A stretch of DNA of 64,000 bases, taken from the NCBI RefSeq assembly GCF_025943985.1, contig NZ_JAPCWE010000015.1, positions 1 through 64,000 of the forward strand, read 5' to 3'. The position numbers and the translations under genes are program-made. Of this stretch, positions 27,695 to 36,126 are shown one piece after another (position 1 is the first letter of the stretch; the number at the start of each line of letters is the position of its first letter). The DNA is from Anaerorudis cellulosivorans. Its GTDB lineage: Bacteria > Bacteroidota > Bacteroidia > Bacteroidales > Dysgonomonadaceae. Under the pieces are notes generated by a model that ran no database searches, had not been told where the DNA came from, and saw only the letters and a list, made by a program, of their open reading frames with translations.

Positions 27695-28189
27695 ATGAAG
27701 GATATCGGATTTGTGCTCTTGTTTATTATTGCGAGTATCTTTGAGATTCAGGCACAAAACGGTGTCCGGATCCAAGAACAGCAGAAAATTTATTACAGCA
27801 ACGGCTTTTATTACACAGATAAACAACAGACGGAACTCTATAATGGAGATTACAGGGAATATTACGATAATGGAACGGTACGTTTGGAAATGCAAATCAG
27901 AAACGGGGTCCCTGAAGGAACTTATGTGGTTTATTTTGAAAATCGAAGGCCAAAAGAAATTCGTTCTTACGATGAAGGGAAATTGCACGGTTTGTGGCGT
28001 ACATACGATGTTTCCGGACAACTGATTTCTGAAGCGGAATATAAAAACGGCCAAAAAAACGGAACGTGGCGAATTTGGGACGAACTGGGCACATTGCGTT
28101 ATGAAATGCATTATCACGAAGGGAAAAAAACCGGCGTTTGGCGCATGTGGGACGAGAATGGGAAGTTGGTTGATGAAAAAAGATTCTGA
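27695..28189 (+). CDS. Exported MORN_2-repeat protein
   Basis: A 164-residue protein with signal peptide (cleavage around EIQAQ) followed by about five MORN_2 repeats of roughly 23 residues, such as NGDYREYYDNGTVRLEMQI, EGKLHGLWRTYDVSGQLISE and NGQKNGTWRIWDELGTLRYE. Such proteins are commonly labelled 'YwqK family antitoxin', but the signal peptide and the absence of a toxin partner make that name misleading here. Role unknown; it lies between the lipoprotein and the small carboxypeptidase-regulatory-like gene. Confidence 0.8.
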   Translation: MKDIGFVLLFIIASIFEIQAQNGVRIQEQQKIYYSNGFYYTDKQQTELYNGDYREYYDNGTVRLEMQIRNGVPEGTYVVYFENRRPKEIRSYDEGKLHGLWRTYDVSGQLISEAEYKNGQKNGTWRIWDELGTLRYEMHYHEGKKTGVWRMWDENGKLVDEKRF

Positions 28190-28317
28190 ATCACGCGTCT
28201 CGCAGGCATTTCAGAACTGAAAAATTCATAAAATCTTAACCAAAACGTAGTCGTTCCGTAACAAGAATCCCCCATCTTTGTGATCGAAAAAAGGTTTAAC
28301 AATTAATAATAAGTTGA

Positions 28318-28671
28318 ATGATGAAAACTATGCTGCTATTTTTTATGGCGTTCGTTCTTTCGGTTTCAGCCTATGCCGAGAACGAAAATAACGGGAAGAA
28401 TGCCAAAACCGCTGAAAAAACAGAAGAACAAGCTGTGGTGAAAATCAGCGGAAATGTGATTGATGAAGAGAGAAACGAAACGTTGGCGGGTGCTGCCGTT
28501 TATATCGACAATCAAAAAGTGTATTCCGATTTGGATGGGAACTACATTCTTACGAATGTTGTACCGGGTAAACATCGGTTGAAAGTGGAACTCATTTCGT
28601 ATAAAACGTTGGAAAATGAAATTGAAGTTTTCCAGGATAGTAAAATTCCTATTCGTCTAAGTCAGGAATAG
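28318..28671 (+). CDS. Small exported carboxypeptidase-regulatory-like protein
   Basis: A 117-residue protein: signal peptide (cleavage around AYAEN), a charged linker, then one CarboxypepD_reg-like domain (about residues 40-117; KISGNVIDEERNETLAGA, YSDLDGNYILTNVVPGKH, LKVELISYKT). This is the same domain that opens the TonB-dependent receptor at 23638, but here it stands alone. ATG 28318 or 28321 can serve as the start. Function unknown; it could bind the receptor or another surface protein. Confidence 0.78.
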   Translation: MMKTMLLFFMAFVLSVSAYAENENNGKNAKTAEKTEEQAVVKISGNVIDEERNETLAGAAVYIDNQKVYSDLDGNYILTNVVPGKHRLKVELISYKTLENEIEVFQDSKIPIRLSQE

Positions 28672-28824
28672 CTAACTTAGGCTTTCTAATAATGTATCCC
28701 GGTTATTGCAGTATAGAGGTATCACGTCCGCTTCATGCTTGCATCAAGGCAGGGACAAAAAAGTCGGATTCTGTAGATTTATTGTAAAAACCACCTCTGT
28801 ATTTGCAGTAAAAAAAGCAAAATC

Positions 28825-28879
28825 TTGGAGCAGCGTTGGAGCGAGGATGGTGCAGCCTTGGTACGGACTTGGTGCAGTC
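28825..28879. repeat. Array of five degenerate 11-bp tandem repeats
   Basis: Units start at 28825, 28836, 28847, 28858 and 28869: TTGGAGCAGCG, TTGGAGCGAGG, ATGGTGCAGCC, TTGGTACGGAC and TTGGTGCAGTC. The rough consensus is TTGGTGCAGnC. A sixth, poorer unit may be ATGCTCGCTCC at 28880. The array lies between the 3' ends of two convergent genes. Confidence 0.7.
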
Positions 28880-28890
28880 ATGCTCGCTCC
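28838..28890. terminator. Possible stem-loop between convergent genes
   Basis: GGAGCGAG (28838-28845) and CTCGCTCC (28883-28890) are perfect inverted repeats with a 37-base loop, followed by TGTTTATTTT. It overlaps the tandem repeat array. It may end transcription from the plus-strand gene at 28671; the long loop lowers confidence. Confidence 0.35.
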
Positions 28891-28913
28891 TGTTTATTTT
28901 CCTGTATTTTGTC

Positions 28914-30116
28914 TTACACTTCCAAATCGATATCGAAGAGTTCGTGCCAGGGAAGTCCCTGTTTGTTGAGTTGATCCATAAACGGATCGGGATTAAATTC
29001 TTCCACATTGAAAACACCCGGTTTTTTCCAGATGCCTTGCAGGAACAGCATGGCACCAATAGTTGCCGGTACACCGGTAGTATAACTTACCCCTTGCGCT
29101 CCCGTTTCGCGGTATGCCGCCTCATGGCTGCAATTGTTGTAGATATAATAGGTGCGTTCTTTGCCATCTTTTATTCCGCGGATACGGCATCCGATGGATG
29201 TTTGACCGGTATAGTTTTCGCCCAGTTCTCCCGGGTTGGGAAGAACCGCTTTTAAAAACTGAATGGGAACGATTTTCTGACCGTTAAATTCCACTTCGTC
29301 TATACGTGCCATTCCGATATTTTGAATTACCCGCAGGTGAGTGAGGTATTCCTCGCTGAACGTCATCCAGAAACGTGCACGTTGCAGGGAAGGAAAGTTT
29401 TTTACCAGCGATTCGAGTTCTTCGTGGTAAATCACATACGATTCTTTGGGCCCGATTTCGGGATAGGTCAGTGGTTTATGAATTTCGTGAGGCTCGGTTT
29501 CGATCCATTGGCCATTTTCGTAATATTTGCCTTTTTGGGTCACTTCCCGAATGTTGATTTCGGGATTGAAGTTTGTGGCAAAAGGTTTATGATGATCGCC
29601 CGCATTGCAATCCACGATGTCGAGATAGTGAATTTCGTCGAAATGGTGTTTTGCTGCATATGCCGTAAACACGTTGGTTACGCCGGGATCGAAACCACAC
29701 CCCAGAATAGCGGTTAAGCCTGCTTCGCGAAATTTATCCTTATAAGCCCATTGCCAGCTGTATTCGAAATGGGCTTCGTCTTTCGGTTCATAATTGGCCG
29801 TGTCCAGGTAATTTACGCCACATTCGAGACACGCATCCATGATGGTCAAATCCTGATAAGGCAATGCAACGTTGATCACTATTTCCGGTTTGAATTCATC
29901 AAACAGTTTTACCAGTTCCGGAACACTGTCGGCATCCACCTGTGCCGTTTGGATGCTGACCCCGGTACGACGTTTAACATCTTCGGCAATATCGTCACAT
30001 TTGCTCTTGGTGCGGCTTGCCAGTATGATTTCCGTAAATACGTCGTTGTTTTGGGCAACTTTGTTGGCAACTACTCTTCCCACGCCTCCGGCACCGATAA
30101 TCAATACTTTCCCCAT
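28914..30116 (-). CDS. Carboxynorspermidine synthase (saccharopine dehydrogenase family)
   Basis: A 400-residue NADPH-dependent enzyme that condenses aspartate semialdehyde with a diamine (putrescine or diaminopropane) to carboxy(nor)spermidine, for spermidine synthesis in many gut Bacteroidota. The Rossmann loop GAGGVG is at residues 8-13; ILASRTKSKCDDI, GCGFDPGVTNVFTAYA and ETGAQGVSYTTGVPA are typical of the family. The partner decarboxylase is not in the window. A TATTTTTG element on the minus strand (30164-30157) may be its -7 site. Lysine-pathway saccharopine dehydrogenase is the alternative but less likely. Confidence 0.88.
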   Translation of the reverse strand: MGKVLIIGAGGVGRVVANKVAQNNDVFTEIILASRTKSKCDDIAEDVKRRTGVSIQTAQVDADSVPELVKLFDEFKPEIVINVALPYQDLTIMDACLECGVNYLDTANYEPKDEAHFEYSWQWAYKDKFREAGLTAILGCGFDPGVTNVFTAYAAKHHFDEIHYLDIVDCNAGDHHKPFATNFNPEINIREVTQKGKYYENGQWIETEPHEIHKPLTYPEIGPKESYVIYHEELESLVKNFPSLQRARFWMTFSEEYLTHLRVIQNIGMARIDEVEFNGQKIVPIQFLKAVLPNPGELGENYTGQTSIGCRIRGIKDGKERTYYIYNNCSHEAAYRETGAQGVSYTTGVPATIGAMLFLQGIWKKPGVFNVEEFNPDPFMDQLNKQGLPWHELFDIDLEV

Positions 30117-30432
30117 TTCTTTTTCTTTATAAAGATTTATAATTCAACTTTTTCCACAAAAATACAACAATTCTTCCAAATTTTGCCGATTTTCCCGTTC
30201 ATTTTGTAAATCGCAGATTCGACTACAATGGTGCTGTTGTTGAGAAAGGGGTAAATAAATTGGCAGTATTTGTTTATTACCTATGCTGCAATATTCGCTT
30301 TGAGTACATATTGCTATTTTTATCGTCTTTTATGTAATTGCGTTGATTGTTATTGGCACCAAGTATTGAAACATCATGCGTGTTTTTTCATTATCAAGGT
30401 ATCAAAAGTCAAAAATAGTAAGGTAAAAGTTT
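30117..30432. other. Intergenic region before the glycan operon
   Basis: 316 bases between the divergent carboxynorspermidine synthase gene and the first glycan gene. The left end has the possible -7 site of the minus-strand gene (30157-30164). I found no clean TTTG-N20-TAnnTTTG promoter for the plus-strand operon, nor an operator that I can name. The region likely carries the operon's regulated promoter. Confidence 0.5.
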
Positions 30433-33168
30433 ATGAACAAAATACGAAATGCTTTTTTTCTCTTGTCACTCTTAATTTTTGTTTCCTGTGAAAAGGAATT
30501 GCTCACCGTTGTGACTTTACCCGGTTCGTCTCAACAATTGCAGTTTGGTGTTGAATATTTAAAAAAATCGCTGCTTGAAAAAGATTACCGTTTTTCGGAA
30601 AAAGCATTCGATTTCGGCCATTTGCCCGATAAAGGGAAAATGGTAATTGTCCTTGAAGAAAGGGATTCCCTTTTGATGAAAGATTTTTGTAAGAAATACG
30701 ACATAACTATTCCCGAAGAGATTGGGAAAGAAGGATTTTATATTACCACTAAAAAAAATGTGACGCTTTTGTGTGGAGGAGACCCATCAGGAGCATTGTA
30801 CGGCTGCTATGAATTGGCCGATTGGTTAAAAGAGAAGAATACTTTTCCGGAAGAAATAAGGGATGTACCCGAAATGGTTTTGAGAGGAGCATGCGTCGGG
30901 CTTCAAAAACCCTATTTGTTGCCGGGAAGAGGAGTATATGAATATCCTTATACCCCCGAAAATTTTCCATGGTTTTATGATAAAAATCTCTGGATCAGGT
31001 ATCTGGATATGTTGGTGGAGAATCGCATGAATACGCTGTATTTGTGGAACGGACATCCGTTTGCCTCGCTGGTGAAGTTGGAAGATTATCCTTTTGCGGT
31101 GGAAGTCGACGAAGAGACCTTTAAGAAAAACGAAGAGATGTTTGCTTTTCTTACAGAAGAAGCCGGCAAAAGGGGGATATGGGTGATTCAGATGTTTTAC
31201 AATATCATAGTCTCTAAACCCTTTGCGGAACATTACGGCATAAAAACGCAGGATAGAAACCGACCGATTACGCCCCTGATATCCGATTATACCCGAAAAT
31301 CGATAAGTGCCTTTATCCGGAAATATCCGAATGTTGGATTACTTGTTTGTCTGGGAGAAGCAATGGCTACTTATGAAGACGATGTCAGATGGTTTACGGA
31401 AACGATTATCCCTGGGGTAAAAGACGGATTGCAAGCTTTAGGGCGTACGGATGAGCCGCCCATTATTCTTCGTGCTCACGATACGGATTGTAAAATGGTG
31501 ATGGAGAAAGCGCTTCCCCTTTACAAGAACTTGTACACCATGCATAAATACAACGGCGAATCGTTGACGACCTATGAACCACGAGGCCCATGGTCTGAGA
31601 TTCATCGTGACCTGAGTGCATTGGGATCGGTACATATCGATAATGTGCATATACTGGCTAATCTGGAACCTTTTCGTTATGGTTCTCCCGATTTTATCCG
31701 GAAAAGTGTACAGGCCATGCATCGTGTTCATGGTGCCAACGGGTTGCATTTATATCCCCAGGCATCGTATTGGGACTGGCCGTATACCGCCGACAAGTTG
31801 CCTAACGGAGAACGGTTGTTGCAGATAGACAGGGATTGGATATGGTATAAAAGCTGGGGTCGTTACGCATGGAAAGCCGATCGTCCGGCGGATGAGGAAG
31901 AAGCATATTGGATAAAGCAATTGGGTGATTTTTACGGCTGTGGGAAGGATGCTGTACATATTCTGGAGGCATATGAACAGACCGGAGAGATTTCTCCGAA
32001 ATTAACCCGTCGTTTTGCTATTACCGAAGGTAATCGCCAGACGTTTCTTTTGGGAATGTTCATGAGTCAATTGGTTAATCCGTATAAATACAAAATCTAT
32101 CCCGGATTTTACGAATCGTGTGGTCCGGAAGGAGAAAAACTGATCGAATATGTGGAAAAAAAATGGAAAAAAGAGCCGCATGTAGGCGAGTTACCATTGG
32201 ATATTGTGGCTCAAGCAAAGGAACATGGCGATAAAGCTGTTACTGCAATTGAGAAAACAGAAAAAAAAGTCACGAAAAACAAGGATGAATTTTCGCGATT
32301 AAAGAATGATGTCCATTGTTATCGTGAATTTGCGTATTTTTTTGGTGCAAAAGTACGGGCAGCGGAACGTGTGCTCGATTATCAATACAGCAACAACATT
32401 GACGATCTGGAAGCAGCTATTCCCTTTATGGAAGAGAGTTTGAAACATTATAGGAAATTGGTTTCGTTGACCAGAGATACCTATCTGTATGCCAACAGCA
32501 TGCAAACGGCTCAACGGCGAATTCCTATTGGCGGAGATGACGGAAAATATAAAACCTGGAAGGAGCTTTTTCCGCTTTACGAACATGAATTCAAAAATTT
32601 TAAAAAGAATCTCCGGATACTGAAAACAGGCGGAAACGAAAAGGGCATCGAAACAATTTCCCCACTTGTTCCTGCTGAAGTAATCTTGATGACACCCAAT
32701 GCAGAATGGAAGCCTTTGGTGAAAGGTCGACACGTGATTCCGGGAATAGACTCGCAATTAAAGGAAATTGCTCCGGAGCTGAAAAACATGAAGGTGTTGA
32801 AGCTTGAAGCCGAATTTCAAAAAAAGAAAGGAACGGTGATCGAATTTGAAACGCACGATTCGGTAAAACTGTTGGTAGGCTATTTCCGTACGGATCAAAA
32901 GGGGTATGCAATGGCGCCTGTATTGGAAACGAATGCTTCGGCCAATCAATATGGTCAAGCCGAACCTGTATTGATGAACGCGTTGGCGATTGAAAACCAA
33001 CCGGCAGTTAATATACATGCCTATTCTTTTCCTGCCGGAAGGCATATGGTCTCACTCGGCAAAGGAATATGTTTGATATTAGGTTTCACGCAATCCGACA
33101 TCGAATTTCGTAATGTAGGTTTAATGGATGATGATTTTACGGCATCCGTCGATTGGTTGTTTTATTAA
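30433..33168 (+). CDS. Glycosidase-like lipoprotein with GH20/GH67-type N-terminal domain
   Basis: A 911-residue lipoprotein (MNKIRNAFFLLSLLIFVSCEK). Residues about 25-150 look like the alpha/beta domain that precedes the barrel in GH20, GH67 and GH84 enzymes (FGVEYLKKSL, GFYITTKKNVTLLCGGDPSGALYGCYELADWL). A TIM-barrel-like part follows (about 160-520; MLVENRMNTLYLWNGHPF, YPNVGLLVCLGEAMATYED, RAHDTDC, NGLHLYPQASYWDWPYT), then a helical region and a C-terminal beta-rich part. I cannot assign a known GH family. It is the first gene of the glycan operon, so it may act on the outermost sugars. No substrate is implied by sequence. Confidence 0.78.
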   Translation: MNKIRNAFFLLSLLIFVSCEKELLTVVTLPGSSQQLQFGVEYLKKSLLEKDYRFSEKAFDFGHLPDKGKMVIVLEERDSLLMKDFCKKYDITIPEEIGKEGFYITTKKNVTLLCGGDPSGALYGCYELADWLKEKNTFPEEIRDVPEMVLRGACVGLQKPYLLPGRGVYEYPYTPENFPWFYDKNLWIRYLDMLVENRMNTLYLWNGHPFASLVKLEDYPFAVEVDEETFKKNEEMFAFLTEEAGKRGIWVIQMFYNIIVSKPFAEHYGIKTQDRNRPITPLISDYTRKSISAFIRKYPNVGLLVCLGEAMATYEDDVRWFTETIIPGVKDGLQALGRTDEPPIILRAHDTDCKMVMEKALPLYKNLYTMHKYNGESLTTYEPRGPWSEIHRDLSALGSVHIDNVHILANLEPFRYGSPDFIRKSVQAMHRVHGANGLHLYPQASYWDWPYTADKLPNGERLLQIDRDWIWYKSWGRYAWKADRPADEEEAYWIKQLGDFYGCGKDAVHILEAYEQTGEISPKLTRRFAITEGNRQTFLLGMFMSQLVNPYKYKIYPGFYESCGPEGEKLIEYVEKKWKKEPHVGELPLDIVAQAKEHGDKAVTAIEKTEKKVTKNKDEFSRLKNDVHCYREFAYFFGAKVRAAERVLDYQYSNNIDDLEAAIPFMEESLKHYRKLVSLTRDTYLYANSMQTAQRRIPIGGDDGKYKTWKELFPLYEHEFKNFKKNLRILKTGGNEKGIETISPLVPAEVILMTPNAEWKPLVKGRHVIPGIDSQLKEIAPELKNMKVLKLEAEFQKKKGTVIEFETHDSVKLLVGYFRTDQKGYAMAPVLETNASANQYGQAEPVLMNALAIENQPAVNIHAYSFPAGRHMVSLGKGICLILGFTQSDIEFRNVGLMDDDFTASVDWLFY

Positions 33169-33197
33169 TAAGAAGGTTATTTATTGTATTATAAACT

Positions 33198-33887
33198 ATG
33201 AAGAAGGTGTTGAACTCCGGTAAATTTGTTCTATTGGGATGTTTTCTTCTTTTCCTATCCTGTAAGTCGACGACTGAACGTACGCCTTCAATTTTGGAGG
33301 TTGTAGACACACGATCTTTTATACCAAAGGAAGAAATCATTACATTTTGCAGTGAATATCAAATAGATTCCCATTCGATATACTGTTGGAAAAATCATTG
33401 GCTTATCTATGCCAACCCCCACGCGATTAATAAGTTGAAAGAAGCAATCGAAGAGCAGTATCCCGATAGCGAAATCAACCTTTACGAAAAGCCCTTTTAT
33501 TGTTTCAGCAGAGAAGAGCATTGCAACGATAAACCGGTGCGAAGCTGGGATCATGTGATTATGACAGCAAATTTGGTAGAAGATGAAGCAATGCAGCAAG
33601 CATATATGGAATACCACCGGACACAATTCGAAAAATGGCCTGAAGTTGCAAAAGGTTTTTGCAACGCCGATTTTCAGCAGGTTCTTGTTTTTCGCAACGG
33701 AAGACAACTTATGCTCGTCATCAGTATTCCCAAAGGAAAAAGTTTGGAAGAATTGAATCCGAAAACGGTTGAGCATAATCCACGTGTGGAGGAATGGAAT
33801 GCGATTATGAACAACTATCAGGAAGGGTTAGCAGATGCTCCTAACGGTAGCACATGGATTACCTTTGAAAAAATAACAGAGGAATAA
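33198..33887 (+). CDS. L-rhamnose mutarotase-like lipoprotein
   Basis: A 229-residue lipoprotein (hydrophobic segment ending FLSCKS). Residues about 115-225 resemble the RhaM/PF05336 ferredoxin-like fold: MEYHRTQFEKWPEV, QQVLVFRNGRQLMLVISIP, and NPRVEEWNAIMNNYQEGL. Residues 36-100 look like a second, weaker half of the same fold. RhaM is a cytoplasmic mutarotase; here the signal implies periplasmic location. The position of the RhaM catalytic His (RRHNPIWPEL in E. coli, from memory) is occupied by Gln (EYHRTQFEKWPEV). Thus it may be a sugar-binding or altered enzyme. It follows the first gene by 29 bases, and GH31 comes 15 bases later. Confidence 0.68.
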   Translation: MKKVLNSGKFVLLGCFLLFLSCKSTTERTPSILEVVDTRSFIPKEEIITFCSEYQIDSHSIYCWKNHWLIYANPHAINKLKEAIEEQYPDSEINLYEKPFYCFSREEHCNDKPVRSWDHVIMTANLVEDEAMQQAYMEYHRTQFEKWPEVAKGFCNADFQQVLVFRNGRQLMLVISIPKGKSLEELNPKTVEHNPRVEEWNAIMNNYQEGLADAPNGSTWITFEKITEE

Positions 33888-33895
33888 TATAAGAC

Positions 33896-33901
33896 AGGAG
33901 G
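33896..33901 (+). promoter_or_regulatory. Shine-Dalgarno-like AGGAGG unusually near a start codon
   Basis: AGGAGG ends one base before the GH31 ATG at 33903, closer than the usual 5-9 bases. The same arrangement occurs before the esterase gene at 55028. Bacteroidota rarely use such sites, so its effect is uncertain. Confidence 0.4.
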
Positions 33902-33902
33902 T

Positions 33903-36116
33903 ATGAAACAAACCAATTATCAGCTTTTCGATTTTTTGGATTTTGATGTTAACTTGGATGGAGGAGAACGTCTCTGGAGAGCATGTTTGCCTATGGATAT
34001 TAGGGAGGAAGATGGAGATATTTTTCTTACCATTCCTTTTCAAAAGCAGTGCAATTCAAACGAAATAAGGCCTGATTTTTCCGAGCCTAGAAAAAATTAT
34101 ATGTTACGAATACGAGCATTGGGATCAACGATTTTACGTATTTCTTTGGCGATAGATCATCCTTTCATGGAGGATTCCGAAATGCTTTGTTTGAGTTCCG
34201 ATCTGGGGAAAACACCTTTGACTTATCGGAAAGACGAAGAGGAATGGATGATTCGGGATGAAAAAGGAAATACAAGAGTGAAGGTGCTTTTTCCTAAACC
34301 TCAGATCGATTGGTGGAGCGATTTGCAGCCCAAACCGGAGGAAACCCTGTTTTTACGTTTTTCCCCCGATGGGAAAAAAGAGATTCCTCTTTCGGCTTAT
34401 GATATGTTTTCGCCTGCGCGTCACGATGCTTTTGCGTTGGCTTTTGTTGAAAAGAACGGTCAGGCCAATCGGGTCACCTTTTCGTTGGAAGCTAAACCCG
34501 ATGAGTGTTTTTTTGGTACCGGCGAACGCTTTGCCAAAATGGACCTTTCCGGAAAAACTTTCCGGATGCGTAATCAGGATGCGCAGGGAGTAAACAACCG
34601 GAGAGCCTACAAAAACGTACCATTTTATCTTTCTTCCGAGATTTACGGCCTGTTTCTCCATACGTGTTCGTTTGCAAAATTTTCGCTAGCCGATCATTCC
34701 ACACGTTCGGTTCAGATAATGGCAGAAGAGCCCTTTATCGATTTTTTTTTAATCGGTGGCGACACGTTGGAAGAGGTTTTGTTCGGTTATCGTCAGTTGA
34801 CGGGATTTCCGCCCATGCCCCCACTTTGGAGTTTCGGGATATGGATGAGCCGCATGACTTATTTTTCGGCAGAAGAGGTGAATGAAATTTGCGAGAGGTT
34901 GCGCAAGGAAGATTATCCGTGTGATGTTATTCATTTGGATACAGGTTGGTTTGAAACCGATTGGCTTTGCGAATGGAAATTCAACGAAAAACGCTTTCCT
35001 GATCCTGAAAAATTTATTCGGAATCTCAACGAAAAAGGGTTTCGCATCAGTCTGTGGCAACTGCCTTACATTTCTTATCATGCCATGCAGTATAAAGAGG
35101 CCGACGAGAATCGGTATATCGGCAAGGGGATTCGACAGCTTTCCGGAGCATCGAATTTCAGTGTGCAGGATTTTGCCGGAACGATAGATTTTACATACGA
35201 TAAAGCTGTGGAGTGGTATAAAGACTTGTTGCGGAATCTGCTGAAAATGGGAGCGAGTTGCATTAAAGCCGATTTTGGTGAAGATATTCATTTGGATGCG
35301 GAATATCAGGGCATGCCGGCCGAAAAATTGCAGAACATCTATCCCCTTTTGTATCAGAAAACCGTATATGAAGTAACGAAAGAAGTTACCGGTGAGGGGA
35401 TTATCTGGGCTCGAGCCGGATGGGCGGGTTGCCAGCGATATCCGGTTCACTGGGGAGGCGATGCTGCTTGTTCGTGGCACGGTATGGCCGGTTCACTGAA
35501 AGGAGGATTACATTTGGGTTTGTCGGGTTTCGGATTTTGGAGTCACGATATTCCCGGATTTCATGGTGTGCCCAATTTTATGAATTCCGTCATACCGGAC
35601 GATCTTTATGTTCGATGGACACAGTTTGGCGTTTTTACATCGCACATGCGCTATCACGGTACTCATAAGCGCGAACCGTGGGAATATCCCCATGTTTCGG
35701 AGATTGTCCGTAAATGGTGGAAATTGCGATACCGGTTAATCCCCTATATCGTCCAACAGAGCGAAAAAACGACCCAAACGGGTTTTCCCATGATAAGGGC
35801 ATTGATTTTACATCATCCCGATGACAGGACCTGTCGTCACATCGATGATCAATATTATTTCGGCGACTATATGATGGTGGCACCGGTGATGAATTCCTCA
35901 GGCAGGCGCGATATCTATTTGCCCGAAGGGAAATGGGTTCACTTTTTCACCCGTGAAATTTTTGAAGGGCCGCTTTGGTTGAAGGATGTAGTGGTCCCTT
36001 TGGAAGAGATGCCTGTTTATGTGAAATACGGAGGATCTATCCCTATGTATCCTGAAGATGTGAGTTGTACGGATGAAATGGATATGAAAAAAGTTGTCGA
36101 AGTTGTATTTGATTAA
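33903..36116 (+). CDS. GH31 family alpha-glycosidase (alpha-xylosidase-like)
   Basis: A 737-residue retaining glycosidase of family GH31, close to YicI-type alpha-xylosidases. The N-terminal beta-sandwich (about 1-290) precedes the barrel. The catalytic nucleophile is D457 in IKADFGED and the acid/base is D520 in HWGGDAACSW; YPCDVIHLDTGWFETDW is the substrate motif. No signal peptide is seen, so it is cytoplasmic, in contrast to most neighbouring glycosidases. It therefore probably works on an oligosaccharide or glycoside that has been imported. Lies 10 bases upstream of the UroD-like gene. Substrate could be alpha-xylose, alpha-glucose or a methylated relative; sequence does not decide. Confidence 0.88.
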   Translation: MKQTNYQLFDFLDFDVNLDGGERLWRACLPMDIREEDGDIFLTIPFQKQCNSNEIRPDFSEPRKNYMLRIRALGSTILRISLAIDHPFMEDSEMLCLSSDLGKTPLTYRKDEEEWMIRDEKGNTRVKVLFPKPQIDWWSDLQPKPEETLFLRFSPDGKKEIPLSAYDMFSPARHDAFALAFVEKNGQANRVTFSLEAKPDECFFGTGERFAKMDLSGKTFRMRNQDAQGVNNRRAYKNVPFYLSSEIYGLFLHTCSFAKFSLADHSTRSVQIMAEEPFIDFFLIGGDTLEEVLFGYRQLTGFPPMPPLWSFGIWMSRMTYFSAEEVNEICERLRKEDYPCDVIHLDTGWFETDWLCEWKFNEKRFPDPEKFIRNLNEKGFRISLWQLPYISYHAMQYKEADENRYIGKGIRQLSGASNFSVQDFAGTIDFTYDKAVEWYKDLLRNLLKMGASCIKADFGEDIHLDAEYQGMPAEKLQNIYPLLYQKTVYEVTKEVTGEGIIWARAGWAGCQRYPVHWGGDAACSWHGMAGSLKGGLHLGLSGFGFWSHDIPGFHGVPNFMNSVIPDDLYVRWTQFGVFTSHMRYHGTHKREPWEYPHVSEIVRKWWKLRYRLIPYIVQQSEKTTQTGFPMIRALILHHPDDRTCRHIDDQYYFGDYMMVAPVMNSSGRRDIYLPEGKWVHFFTREIFEGPLWLKDVVVPLEEMPVYVKYGGSIPMYPEDVSCTDEMDMKKVVEVVFD

Positions 36117-36126
36117 AAAAGAAAGC

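Noticed and set aside
27695-28189. Toxin-antitoxin module (YwqK-type antitoxin label)
   Set aside because: The protein carries a signal peptide, consists of MORN_2 repeats and has no toxin gene beside it.
34749-35480. A 243-codon minus-strand open frame inside the GH31 gene
   Set aside because: It is a shadow of a conserved catalytic gene; no homologous domain or plausible start site is seen.
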